A stretch of 64,000 nt of DNA, from positions 3,530,247 through 3,594,246 of the forward strand of contig NC_052127.1 of NCBI RefSeq assembly GCF_012273895.1. The letters run 5' to 3'. The stretch comes from Zerene cesonia (taxonomy: Eukaryota > Arthropoda > Insecta > Lepidoptera > Pieridae). How positions within the stretch are numbered: position 1 is the first letter of the stretch; the number at the start of each line of letters is the position of its first letter. A program made the position numbers and the translations under genes. This document shows, piece after piece, positions 35,229 through 45,698 of the stretch. The notes below the pieces were generated by a model, which was given only the letters and a program-made list of their open reading frames with translations, did not search any database and had not been told where the DNA came from.

Positions 35229-37300
35229 TTTACGTATCTCTGTTTATTTAGACAATGCGCAATCCTATATTTTTCCGACATTTTGAAGAGGCATTTTGAA
35301 AATGAACCAGAATGAGAACCAGAGAACGAGAGAACCAGATGAACCAATTATTATATACATTATATATTTATAACAAAGTGTCATTCGTATCTACTGACTT
35401 TAAATGTACCTACTCCTCTTAATTCCATAACTTTTCAAGCTTTTTTTTTAAATTAATTGAATTAAAGTTATTTAAAAATGACGAATAAACGATGAAATTA
35501 TTATAATGTCACTGATTCTTAATAAGTGTACACAATTTGAATTAAATCTGTTCGTTTAGAATGAGTCAACGATGCAAAATTCCGAATATGCCAACTGACG
35601 TTAAAATCATTCGAACTGTAATTCTGATGAATAATGAAGCATTCTCGTATTGACTGCAAATAATAATTGGCTAATAATGGACTATATAATGGTTACACTC
35701 CAATATTAACATTATGGCGCTAGCGATGTGTCACCCTTGATAAGGAATTTCATAATAAACGTCTGCCATCCGAGGATGTTCCCATGACTATCGTGGTCTC
35801 AAATTCCGGTGGCTTCTATCTCTTTATATCCGTTTTATTTATCCTCGCTTTTATAGTATTTAACCAAATGGATACCGTGAAATGTTTCAGGTATCTTACA
35901 ACCTACGACACTGTTTGTACTACGCTTCACATATGGACGCTTTTAGATTCACTTGTTTTTTTATGATATCACAGAATGTAAAATATTATAACTTATCCCA
36001 ATCAATAGCTTACGTACAGCTAGCGGGTCGCCCCGGCTTGTGCCTGTGGTACGTGTTTTTACACGCTTTTTATTAGCTTCACCTGTATGTTTGTTTGTAT
36101 GTTTGTTTGTATGTTTGTTTGTAACCGACTTCTTTGGGCGCGATTTTGACCCACTTTAAACGGTCAGATTTCGTTCAAACTTTGTAGATTTATTGAGGAC
36201 CGATGACAATACACTAATTTGATAAAATTATTCCATTTTTTAATTTGCAAAATATGATTTTTGTTAAAGCGTGTTTTTTAGTTTTTTTTAAACTAATATT
36301 TATTTCTGCATAAAAACCTTGTGTCTTGAAAAAAAGATTAGTCGAATTGGTCAAGCCATTCTCGAGTTTTACGCTTAGCAATACATTTGGCGATTATTTT
36401 TTATTTATATAGACAATCGATTCAGAATACATAATATATGAATTGTAAGTCTAATGTTGAATTATACGAACAGTGTTTAAGTTTAACGATTACTTGTCGA
36501 ATAAATTATTTTGTAAACCAACTTCTAACACTATCTACTTATTATCTGAATGAAAACAATCATAATATTGAAATTTGAAGAAGTGAAACAGGTATGACTG
36601 CTCAGGTAGTGAATGTAGATACTTTACGGAGTTTTAGTGTTAAGAAGACCATTCAAAAGAGTAAGGTTACTCAAATAGCTGGAACAGTAAGTACACAATA
36701 GCATCACGTAAAATATAATATTAATTCCAAGCATACAATTATATATACTCATATATAGTGGTAGTACCAGCTTACTGTATTTTCATACTCCAGCACAAAT
36801 TAATGTTAAAAACAATTTTAAAAATCTATAGGAACGTGACATGTGGTAAATCAGGCACCCTTACAAACTGCTGCATATACATCCAACGGTACAAAAAGAT
36901 AATGAATACCTATCTAAATAGCTAAAGTAAATAGATACGAATAATTGAATTTTGCAAAAATTGTCGCTTTGGTGTCTTGTTACTTGTAAGTCCTCGTTGT
37001 ATTTGTATAAAATGGCCAACCAAGAGAATCGCTTTTAAGACATAATAAAACATAAAAATTTATTGAGTATAATTTTTATGTTTTCAAGAATTGTAGTTAT
37101 CTAGTAGTTATTTGTCTACAGGAAAGATTCCTGCTATGCCAAGCAATGTATTCATCACACGTAGATTTTAGCTTTCATGGAATTGAAACAACAGTTCCAT
37201 GTCCTATTATAATAAATAATGTAAATCACAGATTAAGAACTAGTTACTCCATAAATGTAAATCGCTATGTACCTACGTATAGTAAAAATTTTATATTTTA
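35229..37300. other. Intergenic, repeats only
   Basis: Between the unexplained open stretch and EIPR1. It holds decayed repeat copies (for example near 36018 and 36300) and a 12-base tandem repeat of GTATGTTTGTTT around 36085-36122. No gene seen. Confidence 0.6.
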
Positions 37301-37468
37301 CTAGCGGTCCGCCCCGGCTTCAACCGTGGTATTTATATAGCCTATAGCCTTCCTCAATATATGAACTACCTAACACTGAAATAATTTTTCAAATTGGACC
37401 AGCAGTTCCTGAGATTAACGTGTTCAAATAAACAAACAACTCTTCAGCTTTATAATATTAGTACAGAT
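37301..37468 (-). mobile_element. Helitron-like short element, family 3
   Basis: Starts CTAGCGGTCCGCCCCGGCTT, contains GCCTATAGCCTTCCTCAATA and ends TTTATAATATTAGTACAGAT. Same family at 51620-51784 and 54158-54306. Confidence 0.6.
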
Positions 37469-37986
37469 AAGAGAATATTTTACAAAAACAAGAACATTTC
37501 AGATAGAAAATTGAAAATTTACACTAAATAGCAAGGACAACGTTCTTATAAACTGAACTTTATAAACTGCTTTTTTATTTTTATATAACAATTTATTTAC
37601 AATTATTTTAGGAATAAGTAAATAATTAAAACAATAATATAAAGCTTTAACTTACAATATGCATGTGTGTAACTATGTTCGAACAGTGATTGTATGCTAT
37701 TTAAAATAATAATATTTTTAACTCTACACGAGTAGAAGTTATATTTATTAATATTAAAACCTAATCGTATTTGTTAAAATCGGTTAAAAAATATTTTTTT
37801 TATTACTGTCAATGTCACTTCGTAAATCATGCGTAAATCGTAGCGTATTGTAATTTTGTCAATAGTGACATTTTAAGAAATGAAGTTGTTTTCCAATTCC
37901 AGTTTCTATCTAAAATGTAAACAGCTTTAAAGTTTGCAATTTGAAAATAACTCAGTGCCATAATAAAACTTTATAATTGCGTAGAT

Positions 37987-40900
37987 ATGGAGGAAGGGAA
38001 TTCAATAATTTACGGCTTAGAACATCAGGTAACATCATGAAATAAGAAACCGAATCTAGCTTACAGAATATATATATTTGTTAGAATCTCTGCTGTTGTT
38101 TCAAAGATTTGAATTATTAATACTCAATTAATTCTTTCAGACCAGAGCCTTGTCACCTCAATATGAGAGTGATGCTATTAGATTCCTCATTGGCACTCAG
38201 AGTTTGAAGCCACAATCGAACCAAGTCCATGTTGTGGAACTAGAAGAAGATACTGGAGCTCTGCATACCAAGGCAAGTGAAATTTATGGGCATCAAACAC
38301 AGCCTGAACTGTACAAACATATTAATGTATAAACTACTATAACAAATGTATCCCGTGTATTAAAAAAGATTCCTCTACACTTTTGTATATTTATATGTTT
38401 GCAATGTTTCTCCATAAAACCACTGGACCATTTTCTAAAATTCTTTCACCATTTGAAAGCTGCAATTTCACTGAGTGGCATAGGCTATATATGTACCAGG
38501 GGTTAAATCAGCTTGAACAGATAATTTAATGTATTTCTACTATTTGTTTCGTAAATAATGCATATTCAACCATCACAAAATTTCAGTTGCAGTGACCACA
38601 CTGTATGATGGTCTCTACCCTGCAATTGATCATTACATATCATCATCATCGGGTCACCTGGTCTTTAGAATATGTCATGAAGAAGAGTCAGTACTAAATA
38701 ATATAAATGTTAGAAAATGGGACTTAACTTGGATAGTGGGACAACATACATTGACAATACTTACATTGACTAAAGTGAAATAATATAAATAAAATTAGAC
38801 TAATATATTTATTATCGAACACTCTTGGGTGGGTAACCGTGACATCTTAAAGCAGTACTGATTCTGTAGTGGGGAAAAGATAGAACTTCAATAGGTCTAG
38901 AGCTGTCACTTTGCCACACTGGAATTACTGTGGACGTACTGCTTTAAAACGTCATGATCAGAATAACGAAATACCATAATCACAATAATATATTATTAAT
39001 TTTTTAGGTATATAAGCATAATATAGGTGAAATATGGCATCTGCGATGTTCTCCCCATGATGCGGCCACGCTAATGACGACCCACAATTCCTATGACCCA
39101 GACACATCTCAATGCACCATGGGCGTGTCTATATTTAAGCTACCCACGTTAGATGTGAGCATTTATACTATGATTTATAACTGTCTGTCTGTTACACTAT
39201 CAGGACTAAATCACAGCAATAGCCTAATTTATAATAAACTAAAACCTCTCTTTAAGTGATGCTAAATGTATGGGATTGATAAATTAACATTTGGAATACT
39301 AGCATTTTGTTTGAAGTAGTGGATTTCTTTAAATTAAGAGATACTATTTGGATCTGTTTAAATCTGCTGCTTATTTTTAAATAATGTATCCTGTATTATT
39401 ATAATGCAAAACATTATTTGAAGGTAATACCAAAAGACGTTGATGATCTCAGTGCTATTCAAGGACGAAATGCGGAAGATATGGAACATCTGATCACCAT
39501 AACCCCAGAGGTAAGTAAACCACAATATTTGATATGAAATGTTCTAGTATCCAATCTTCTTCAAAAAGAGTAGGGGCAAAATTGATGTGAAGGTTTATTA
39601 GTATCCGCGGTTTCGAACTGATTATATAGGCAATCCCCAGTTTTAATCGCATAAAACCCATTACCATGGTATTAGAATCTATCCCATGCCCTGTCTCGGC
39701 TCTCAAACTAACTTTGTACCAAATTTCATTCAAACGGTTCAATAGTCTCGGCAAGAAGAGACTGAGTTACTTTCGCATTTATAATATTAGAAGGGATTTC
39801 TGTAAATTGCAGCTAGCAGCTGTCTTTAAAAAAATATAGCCAATTCCATTCAAATTCCATTCCATTCAAATCGGATTTCTATCACTGAAATATTAGTTTG
39901 TACATCTATTAAACAACTCCGAATTAACGCGTGGGAAGCCGCGGGCAAAAGCTAGTCTTTTATAATTCAATTTTTTCCAATGCATTAAATACAATTTATA
40001 ATATCTAAAATTGTAACATCATGATTCAAAACATTCTAACGCCAAATTAATAATGACAGAAACCCGAAGAGGAAGTCCGCTGCGCAGAATGGCACCCCAC
40101 AGACGCGAACCGCGTAGGCATAGTCCTGGACGGTAGTGTGAGTGTGCGTGACGTCACCACCGGAAGTGTCGTCACGAGCTTCGTGCCGGAAGGCCGGGCG
40201 AGGCTCAAGTTCACCGGCGGGAAGTGGAGTCCGCAAGCACAGCACCAGGTAATGGACTATACAAGACACTTTAAAACTTGAAAAAAAATATTCATTTGCC
40301 GTCGTGATATAGGAAAAATCGTTAGATTATAATCTAACTCGTGTAACTTACATAACGAAGCGTTTTACCCTTCATTAGAAGATATCATTTCAATTAAAAA
40401 TGCACTGTTACCAATATAACAAATTGCCCTAAATTTCCTAGAAAAATCTCTATCAGTTTGCAGTGCTGCAAGACACGCATATAAAATGTTTCGACTCACG
40501 GACAGACTGCAAACCGGCGTGGAGCATAGACAACGCGCATAGACAACTGGCCAGAGACCTCGATTTTAATCCTAATAGGTAACCTACCAATTAATATGTT
40601 TTTTTTAATTTGAAATCTTTGTTTATTATACATGTCTATTAAAATATATAAATAGTGAGTAGCATACTTGAAATATTAATATTTTTATTGACATTGTAAA
40701 TTGTAAATATTATTTTATTATTTATAAAAATAATTGTTGAGGCATCAATTTTGAATATATCTTCAAACATAATATACATTAGTCAGTAATTTTTATACTG
40801 TTCAAATTTTTAAATATTAACATTGTTATAGGCAATTTCATGTGGCAAGTGCAGGAGACGACGCGGCGTTGAATATTTGGGACTACAGGAATGGGAAGGA

Positions 40901-43148
40901 ACCGATTTTCAGCAGGACTGACCATTCACACTGGTAATTATTTATTTTCATATGTGTTAGAAGTATTCTCATACTTAAGGGAATTATATGAGCTAAAAGC
41001 GTGCTTTATTACAGCGAAAAAACATAAAAATTTATGATATGCATTTGTATATATGCTAGTTTTCTATCTTATTTTTCATACCTCTAAATGTTAAGAGTAT
41101 GGCAGAATAGAGTTTGCCGGGTCAACTAGTATTATTATATAATTACTTATAATACTCGCGTACGCTTCACCCGCAACTTCTTTTCGCGTACGGTGAAGCT
41201 TTGGAACGATTTACCAGCAACGGTGTTCCCGAACAATTACGACATTGGGGCCTTAAAAAAAGAGCATATACGCTCTTTACTGCACGTTAAGCGTTTATGT
41301 AAGAGCTGAAAGGCTGGCAAAGCACCTGTAGGCTGGTAAATTCAATTAAAATATTGTTTCCAGGGTGTGGACAGTGAGATATAACACCTACCATGAGCAA
41401 CTGTTGGTGACTGGCAGCTCCGATGGGAGAGCCCTCCTCACAGCAGCGGCGAGTATATGCGATTCGGATGATGAAAAGAAACTGAGTCAAGTGTATGTTT
41501 GTTTTATATTAACGGAAAAAAAATGTCTTTTTTTACTTTTTTATAAGAGCAAGAGGTGAAACCAACCCTTAAAAAAGTTTGAGGGACTGGTTGCATTATT
41601 TTATAGCATACTAGCTGCACCCCGCGGTTTTACCCGTGTAAATCCGTATCCTAGATATTGTCATTGTGCTATTCCAGTTGTCCAGCTGTCTGTGTACCAA
41701 ATTTCATTGCAATCGGTTCAGTAGTTTTTGCGTGAAAGAGCACCAAACACACACATCCTTACAAACTTTCGNNNNNNNNNNNNNNNNNNNNNNNNNNNNN
41801 NNNNNNNNNNNNNNNNNNNNNNNNNNNNNNNNNNNNNNNNNNNNNNNNNNNNNNNNNNNNNNNNNNNNNNNNNNNNNNNNNNNNNNNNNNNNNNNNNNNN
41901 NNNNNNNNNNNNNNNNNNNNNNNNNNNNNNNNNNNNNNNNNNNNNNNNNNNNNNNNNNNNNNNNNNNNNNNNNNNNNNNNNNNNNNNNNNNNNNNNNNNN
42001 NNNNNNNNNNNNNNNNNNNNNNNNNNNNNNNNNNNNNNNNNNNNNNNNNNNNNNNNNNNNNNNNNNNNNNNNNNNNNNNNNNNNNNNNNNNNNNNNNNNN
42101 NNNNNNNNNNNNNNNNNNNNNNNNNNNNNNNNNNNNNNNNNNNNNNNNNNNNNNNNNNNNNNNNNNNNNNNNNNNNNNNNNNNNNNNNNNNNNNNNNNNN
42201 NNNNNNNNNNNNNNNNNNNNNNNNNNNNNNNNNNNNNNNNNNNNNNNNNNNNNNNNNNNNNNNNNNNNNNNNNNNNNNNNNNNNNNNNNNNNNNNNNNNN
42301 NNNNNNNNNNNNNNNNNNNNNNNNNNNNNNNNNNNNNNNNNNNNNNNNNNNNNNNNNNNNNNNNNNNNNNNNNNNNNNNNNNNNNNNNNNNNNNNNNNNN
42401 NNNNNNNNNNNNNNNNNNNNNNNNNNNNNNNNNNNNNNNNNNNNNNNNNNNNNNNNNNNNNNNNNNNNNNNNNNNNNNNNNNNNNNNNNNNNNNNNNNNN
42501 NNNNNNNNNNNNNNNNNNNNNNNNNNNNNNNNNNNNNNNNNNNNNNNNNNNNNNNNNNNNNNNNNNNNNNNNNNNNNNNNNNNNNNNNNNNNNNNNNNNN
42601 NNNNNNNNNNNNNNNNNNNNNNNNNNNNNNNNNNNNNNNNNNNNNNNNNNNNNNNNNNNNNNNNNNNNNNNNNNNNNNNNNNNNNNNNNNNNNNNNNNNN
42701 NNNNNNNNNNNNNNNNNNNNNNNNNNNNNNNNNNNNNNNNNNNNNNNNNNNNNNNNNNNNNNNNNNNNNNNCGGTTCAGTAGTTTTTGCGTGAAAGAGCA
42801 CCAAACACACACATCCTTACAAACTTTCGCATTTATAATATTAGTAGGATTAATATTATAATATGTACTTCAAATAGCACTATGGTGGGTTCAGGCAGTT
42901 AATGATATGGTGGTTAATAAAGAAACAGTCAATTTAATATCTGTTTAAGCTAGTTGGCTGCTATCGCACACGTTTACTGTTACAGATTGGAAGATGGTGT
43001 TCTACAATCGTATGAACAGCATGAGGATTCGGTTTATTGCGTAGAATGGAGCACAGCTGAGCCCTGGACCTTCGCCTCGCTCAGCTATGACGCTAGACTC
43101 GTGTTGTCTAGGGTGCCGAGACATTTTAAATATAAAATTCTTTTATAG
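37987..43148 (+). CDS. EIPR1: EARP and GARP complex-interacting protein 1 (TSSC1 family WD40 protein)
   Basis: WD40-repeat protein that binds the EARP complex and acts in endosomal recycling and dense-core vesicle cargo sorting. Exons: 37987-38028, 38141-38272, 39008-39154, 39424-39510, 40060-40248, 40457-40578, 40832-40933, 41364-41492 and 42986-43148 (stop TAG), closing to 370 residues, close to the human length. Family hallmarks are [14 protein letters not shown] at the N-terminus, [34 protein letters not shown], the segment [20 protein letters not shown] and the terminus [11 protein letters not shown]. Intron 2 starts with GC rather than GT (AAG|GCAAGT). Intron 7 holds a LINE remnant, and intron 8 a Helitron-like element interrupted by an assembly gap. 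The gene converges on PNO1, 354 bases away. Confidence 0.93.
41154..41309 (+). mobile_element. Non-LTR retrotransposon 3' fragment
   Basis: A 52-codon open piece ending in TGA reads [18 protein letters not shown] followed by [18 protein letters not shown]. This is the familiar C-terminal tail of insect LINE reverse transcriptase proteins (RT..LWN.LP...F...Y....FK). It is 5' truncated, lies in intron 7 of EIPR1 in the sense direction, and has no other ORF2 part nearby. Confidence 0.65.
41611..42849 (-). mobile_element. Helitron-like family 1 copy interrupted by assembly gap
   Basis: Left part 41611-41771 begins CTAGCTGCACCCCGCGG. Right part 42772-42849 ends TTATAATATTAGTAGGA. The bases on the two sides of the gap overlap in sequence. 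Confidence 0.7.
41772..42771. other. Assembly gap, exactly 1000 N
   Basis: Fixed-size placeholder inside EIPR1 intron 8. The 58 or so bases before and after it are the same repeat sequence, so its true size may be zero or negative. Confidence 0.98.
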
Positions 43149-43494
43149 TCTGTGTAATACACACATTCCTGTTTATTGTGATTTCACATGTATTATTTAT
43201 GATTTTAAGAAATATAAACCCATTACTTTATCTAATTAATCTTTTTTTCATATATTTTAGCAACATTCTAAACACATGAAGATTGTTCGTTGACAACAAT
43301 AATTGAGAATCATTAAATTATTTAAAAGGATATACTAAATGAGTAAATTTTATTTTATCATTAATTTCTACATCATAGGAGGACATTACTTAGCTAAATA
43401 AATATGTAAAATTGGATGTTTAGTTGCTAATAGATATTTTACTAAATAAAAGAATATAACAAATAATAAAAGAACATATTGGATAAAAAGTATA
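43149..43494. other. Convergent intergenic spacer EIPR1/PNO1
   Basis: AT-rich and without coding signal; it must contain the EIPR1 3' UTR and poly(A) site. Several AATAAA-like hexamers occur and I cannot choose one. Confidence 0.5.
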
Positions 43495-43500
43495 TTTATT
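43495..43500 (-). terminator. Polyadenylation signal of PNO1
   Basis: AATAAA on the minus strand, two bases after the TAG stop at 43503-43505, implying a very short 3' UTR and little room between PNO1 and convergent EIPR1. Confidence 0.55.
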
Positions 43501-43502
43501 AG

Positions 43503-44823
43503 CTAAAATCTCTCGGCCACTCTTTTTGCAACATTCCGTAAGTTTCCGTAAACTTTTGAAGGTGGTGATCCCATTATAAGATTACATATAGCTCGTCTTG
43601 CAAGAGCGATATTCTGATAACTGCCTAAAATGTGAATTTTTGAATCTGCCAACACTATTCTTGTTTTTGTTACATTCTCTATGGTAAATTTGGTACGGCC
43701 AGCTTTTCCTGCCAATCTACCTATAGCTCGACCGAGGTGATCACCTTGTAAAGTTTTTACATCTTTAATTTCAAAGGTTTCCACAAATAAATCGTCAAGC
43801 CTGAGCAAAGCTAGTGCATCCTCAACTTCGAACCCACAGACAAAGGCCTGAAAAAAGTACAAAAAGCATTGAATATGAGTACAAAAACATATAATTAAGC
43901 AGTAGGACTAAAAATTGACTACTTATATAGACTTTGTATTATAGTATAGTAGATATCTACTGTCACTAGATTTCTCGTATAAAACGAAGTCCTCTTCTGT
44001 CTGTTTGCCTGTTAACAATAAACTCAAAAACTACTTCACAATTATTCATTATGTTTTCACTAAAAGAGAGCATGATTCTTTAGAAAGGCTTAAGTATTAA
44101 TTGGAATTTTTTTAATATAAAGAATTTGTGGCAATTATCACGAAAAATATCAATACCATTGCAGTCATTGACCAGTAATAAGCTTTAGGGTTCGCAAAAG
44201 GCACATAAATATAGCATTAACAGTATAAGTATCAATGTACCTTAACAAAATCAGCAGCCTTCTGAAGATTTGCAATATCCTTTGTTTCTGGTCCAATTTT
44301 AATTTCTACATTCCTTGTTTTTGTGTTGAATCTGACTTGTAACAGGAGGTGTTCCACAATGGGTGTGAATATCTTCAACCAATTTTCTTTCAATGGTGTG
44401 TATCTGCATAAATAAACATACAATATAATATAATAATATAACATAGCCTTTTATTCAGATAATCTTAATGTACATAGTGAAAAAACATAATATGAATAAA
44501 ATAACGTATAATGAAAAAAAATATACAGATAATATAAAGTAAAATAGAATTATACTAATATGGAATTAACATGAGAATTCTAGGTTATACCTATGAGCTG
44601 GAACTGCTACTTTTCGCATGTTGACTTTAGTTTCATTGGGTTCCGCGCTCTTTTTGGGCCTCTTTGCTTTAGATCGCTTACGTCGTGTTTTAGTTTCACC
44701 ACCATTCTGTTCTACTTCCATACCATCACCACCTTCAGAAACTGCGGGTCGCTTGAGATTTTTCCGCTTTATTGGGTTCTTTGCTGGTAGAAATTCATCT
44801 ACATTAATATTTTCCACTTCCAT
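43503..44823 (-). CDS. PNO1: RNA-binding protein PNO1 (partner of NOB1)
   Basis: KH-domain assembly factor of the pre-40S ribosomal subunit; it binds near the 3' end of pre-18S rRNA and works with the nuclease NOB1. Exons 44591-44823, 44241-44403 and 43503-43847 close to 246 residues, normal for the family. The N-terminal 70 residues are a lysine-rich nuclear-type tail ([15 protein letters not shown]). Then come the conserved core [20 protein letters not shown] and the C-terminal KH region with [38 protein letters not shown] (the KH GxxG loop area) and [20 protein letters not shown]. The gene is divergent from ND-42, suggesting a shared upstream region of about 0.8 kb, and convergent with EIPR1. 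Confidence 0.95.
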
Positions 44824-45156
44824 TTTGAAAAACTATGCAAAAATATTGAAAAAAAGATCAAGAATATCGTGGTTTTTAATTTTATTTTGTTTTTAATTAT
44901 TTATCCACATGGCTTTTGACATATGCCATCTTTGAAAGGACATCTGACATATTACGTTTTGTTTAGTAATATAGATTACAAGATTGAATACCAATACTTC
45001 ATATATAGATAGTAAAGATGATATTTTTGGAAAACGAAACTGAGAAAGAAAGAAAGCAGTAATTTTAATCGCGTTTTAATTGTCGATAAGAGATTGTTAT
45101 GAAAACAACAAACCATAAACGAAAGCTAATGATCGGAGATATAATCATATAAATAA
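44824..45156. promoter_or_regulatory. Divergent upstream region of PNO1 (bidirectional with ND-42)
   Basis: Head-to-head spacing of PNO1 and ND-42 suggests promoter function on both sides of the 45157-45513 repeat pair. No specific motif can be assigned from sequence alone. Confidence 0.3.
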
Positions 45157-45513
45157 CTAGCTGCACCCGGCAAACGTTGTTCTGCCTTGCTCTTATTATT
45201 TAGGTGTATAAAAAATAGATGTTGGCCGATTCTCAGACCTACCAGATATGCACAAAAAATTTCATCAAAATCGGTCAAGCCGTTTCGGAGGAGTATGGCA
45301 ACGAAAACTGTGACACGAGAATTTTATATATATAGACTAGCTGCACCCGGCAAACGCTGTTCTGCCTTACTCTGATCATTTAGGGGGATGAAAAATAGAT
45401 GTTGGTCGATTCTCATAGATACCGGATAAGCACAAAAAATTTCATCAAAATCGGTCAAGCCGTTTCGGAGGAGTACGGCAACGAAAACTGTGACACGAGA
45501 ATTTTATATATTA
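45157..45513. repeat. Tandem pair of a 180-base CTAGC-ended repeat
   Basis: Two head-to-tail copies begin at 45157 and 45337 with ACTAGCTGCACCCGGCAAAC and end in ACGAGAATTTTATATA. They differ at only a few positions, so the duplication is recent. The termini resemble a Helitron-like family in reverse orientation. They sit just upstream of the presumed ND-42 start site. Confidence 0.7.
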
Positions 45514-45626
45514 GATTTTGTAGTATTATCTATGAAACCAATGTCAATTGTCAATTGAGAACTGTCATCAAACAGAGGTGTTATGTCACACCTCTAGTTC
45601 GATTTTTTATTATGAATTAATTTGAG

Positions 45627-45694
45627 GTAAGAAAGTTTAATACATATATTGAATATGAAATGTACTGTAATTAACGAAAACTTTAATTTCACAG
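45627..45694 (+). other. Likely 5' UTR intron of ND-42
   Basis: A good donor (TTTGAG|GTAAGA) at 45627 and an acceptor (TTTCACAG) ending at 45694 enclose a 68-base intron. The ATG begins four bases into the next exon, so the 5' UTR is spliced. Confidence 0.6.
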
Positions 45695-45698
45695 CAAT

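Noticed and set aside
44593..44896. Plus-strand frames over PNO1 exon 1
   Set aside because: Antisense to the lysine-rich PNO1 N-terminus.
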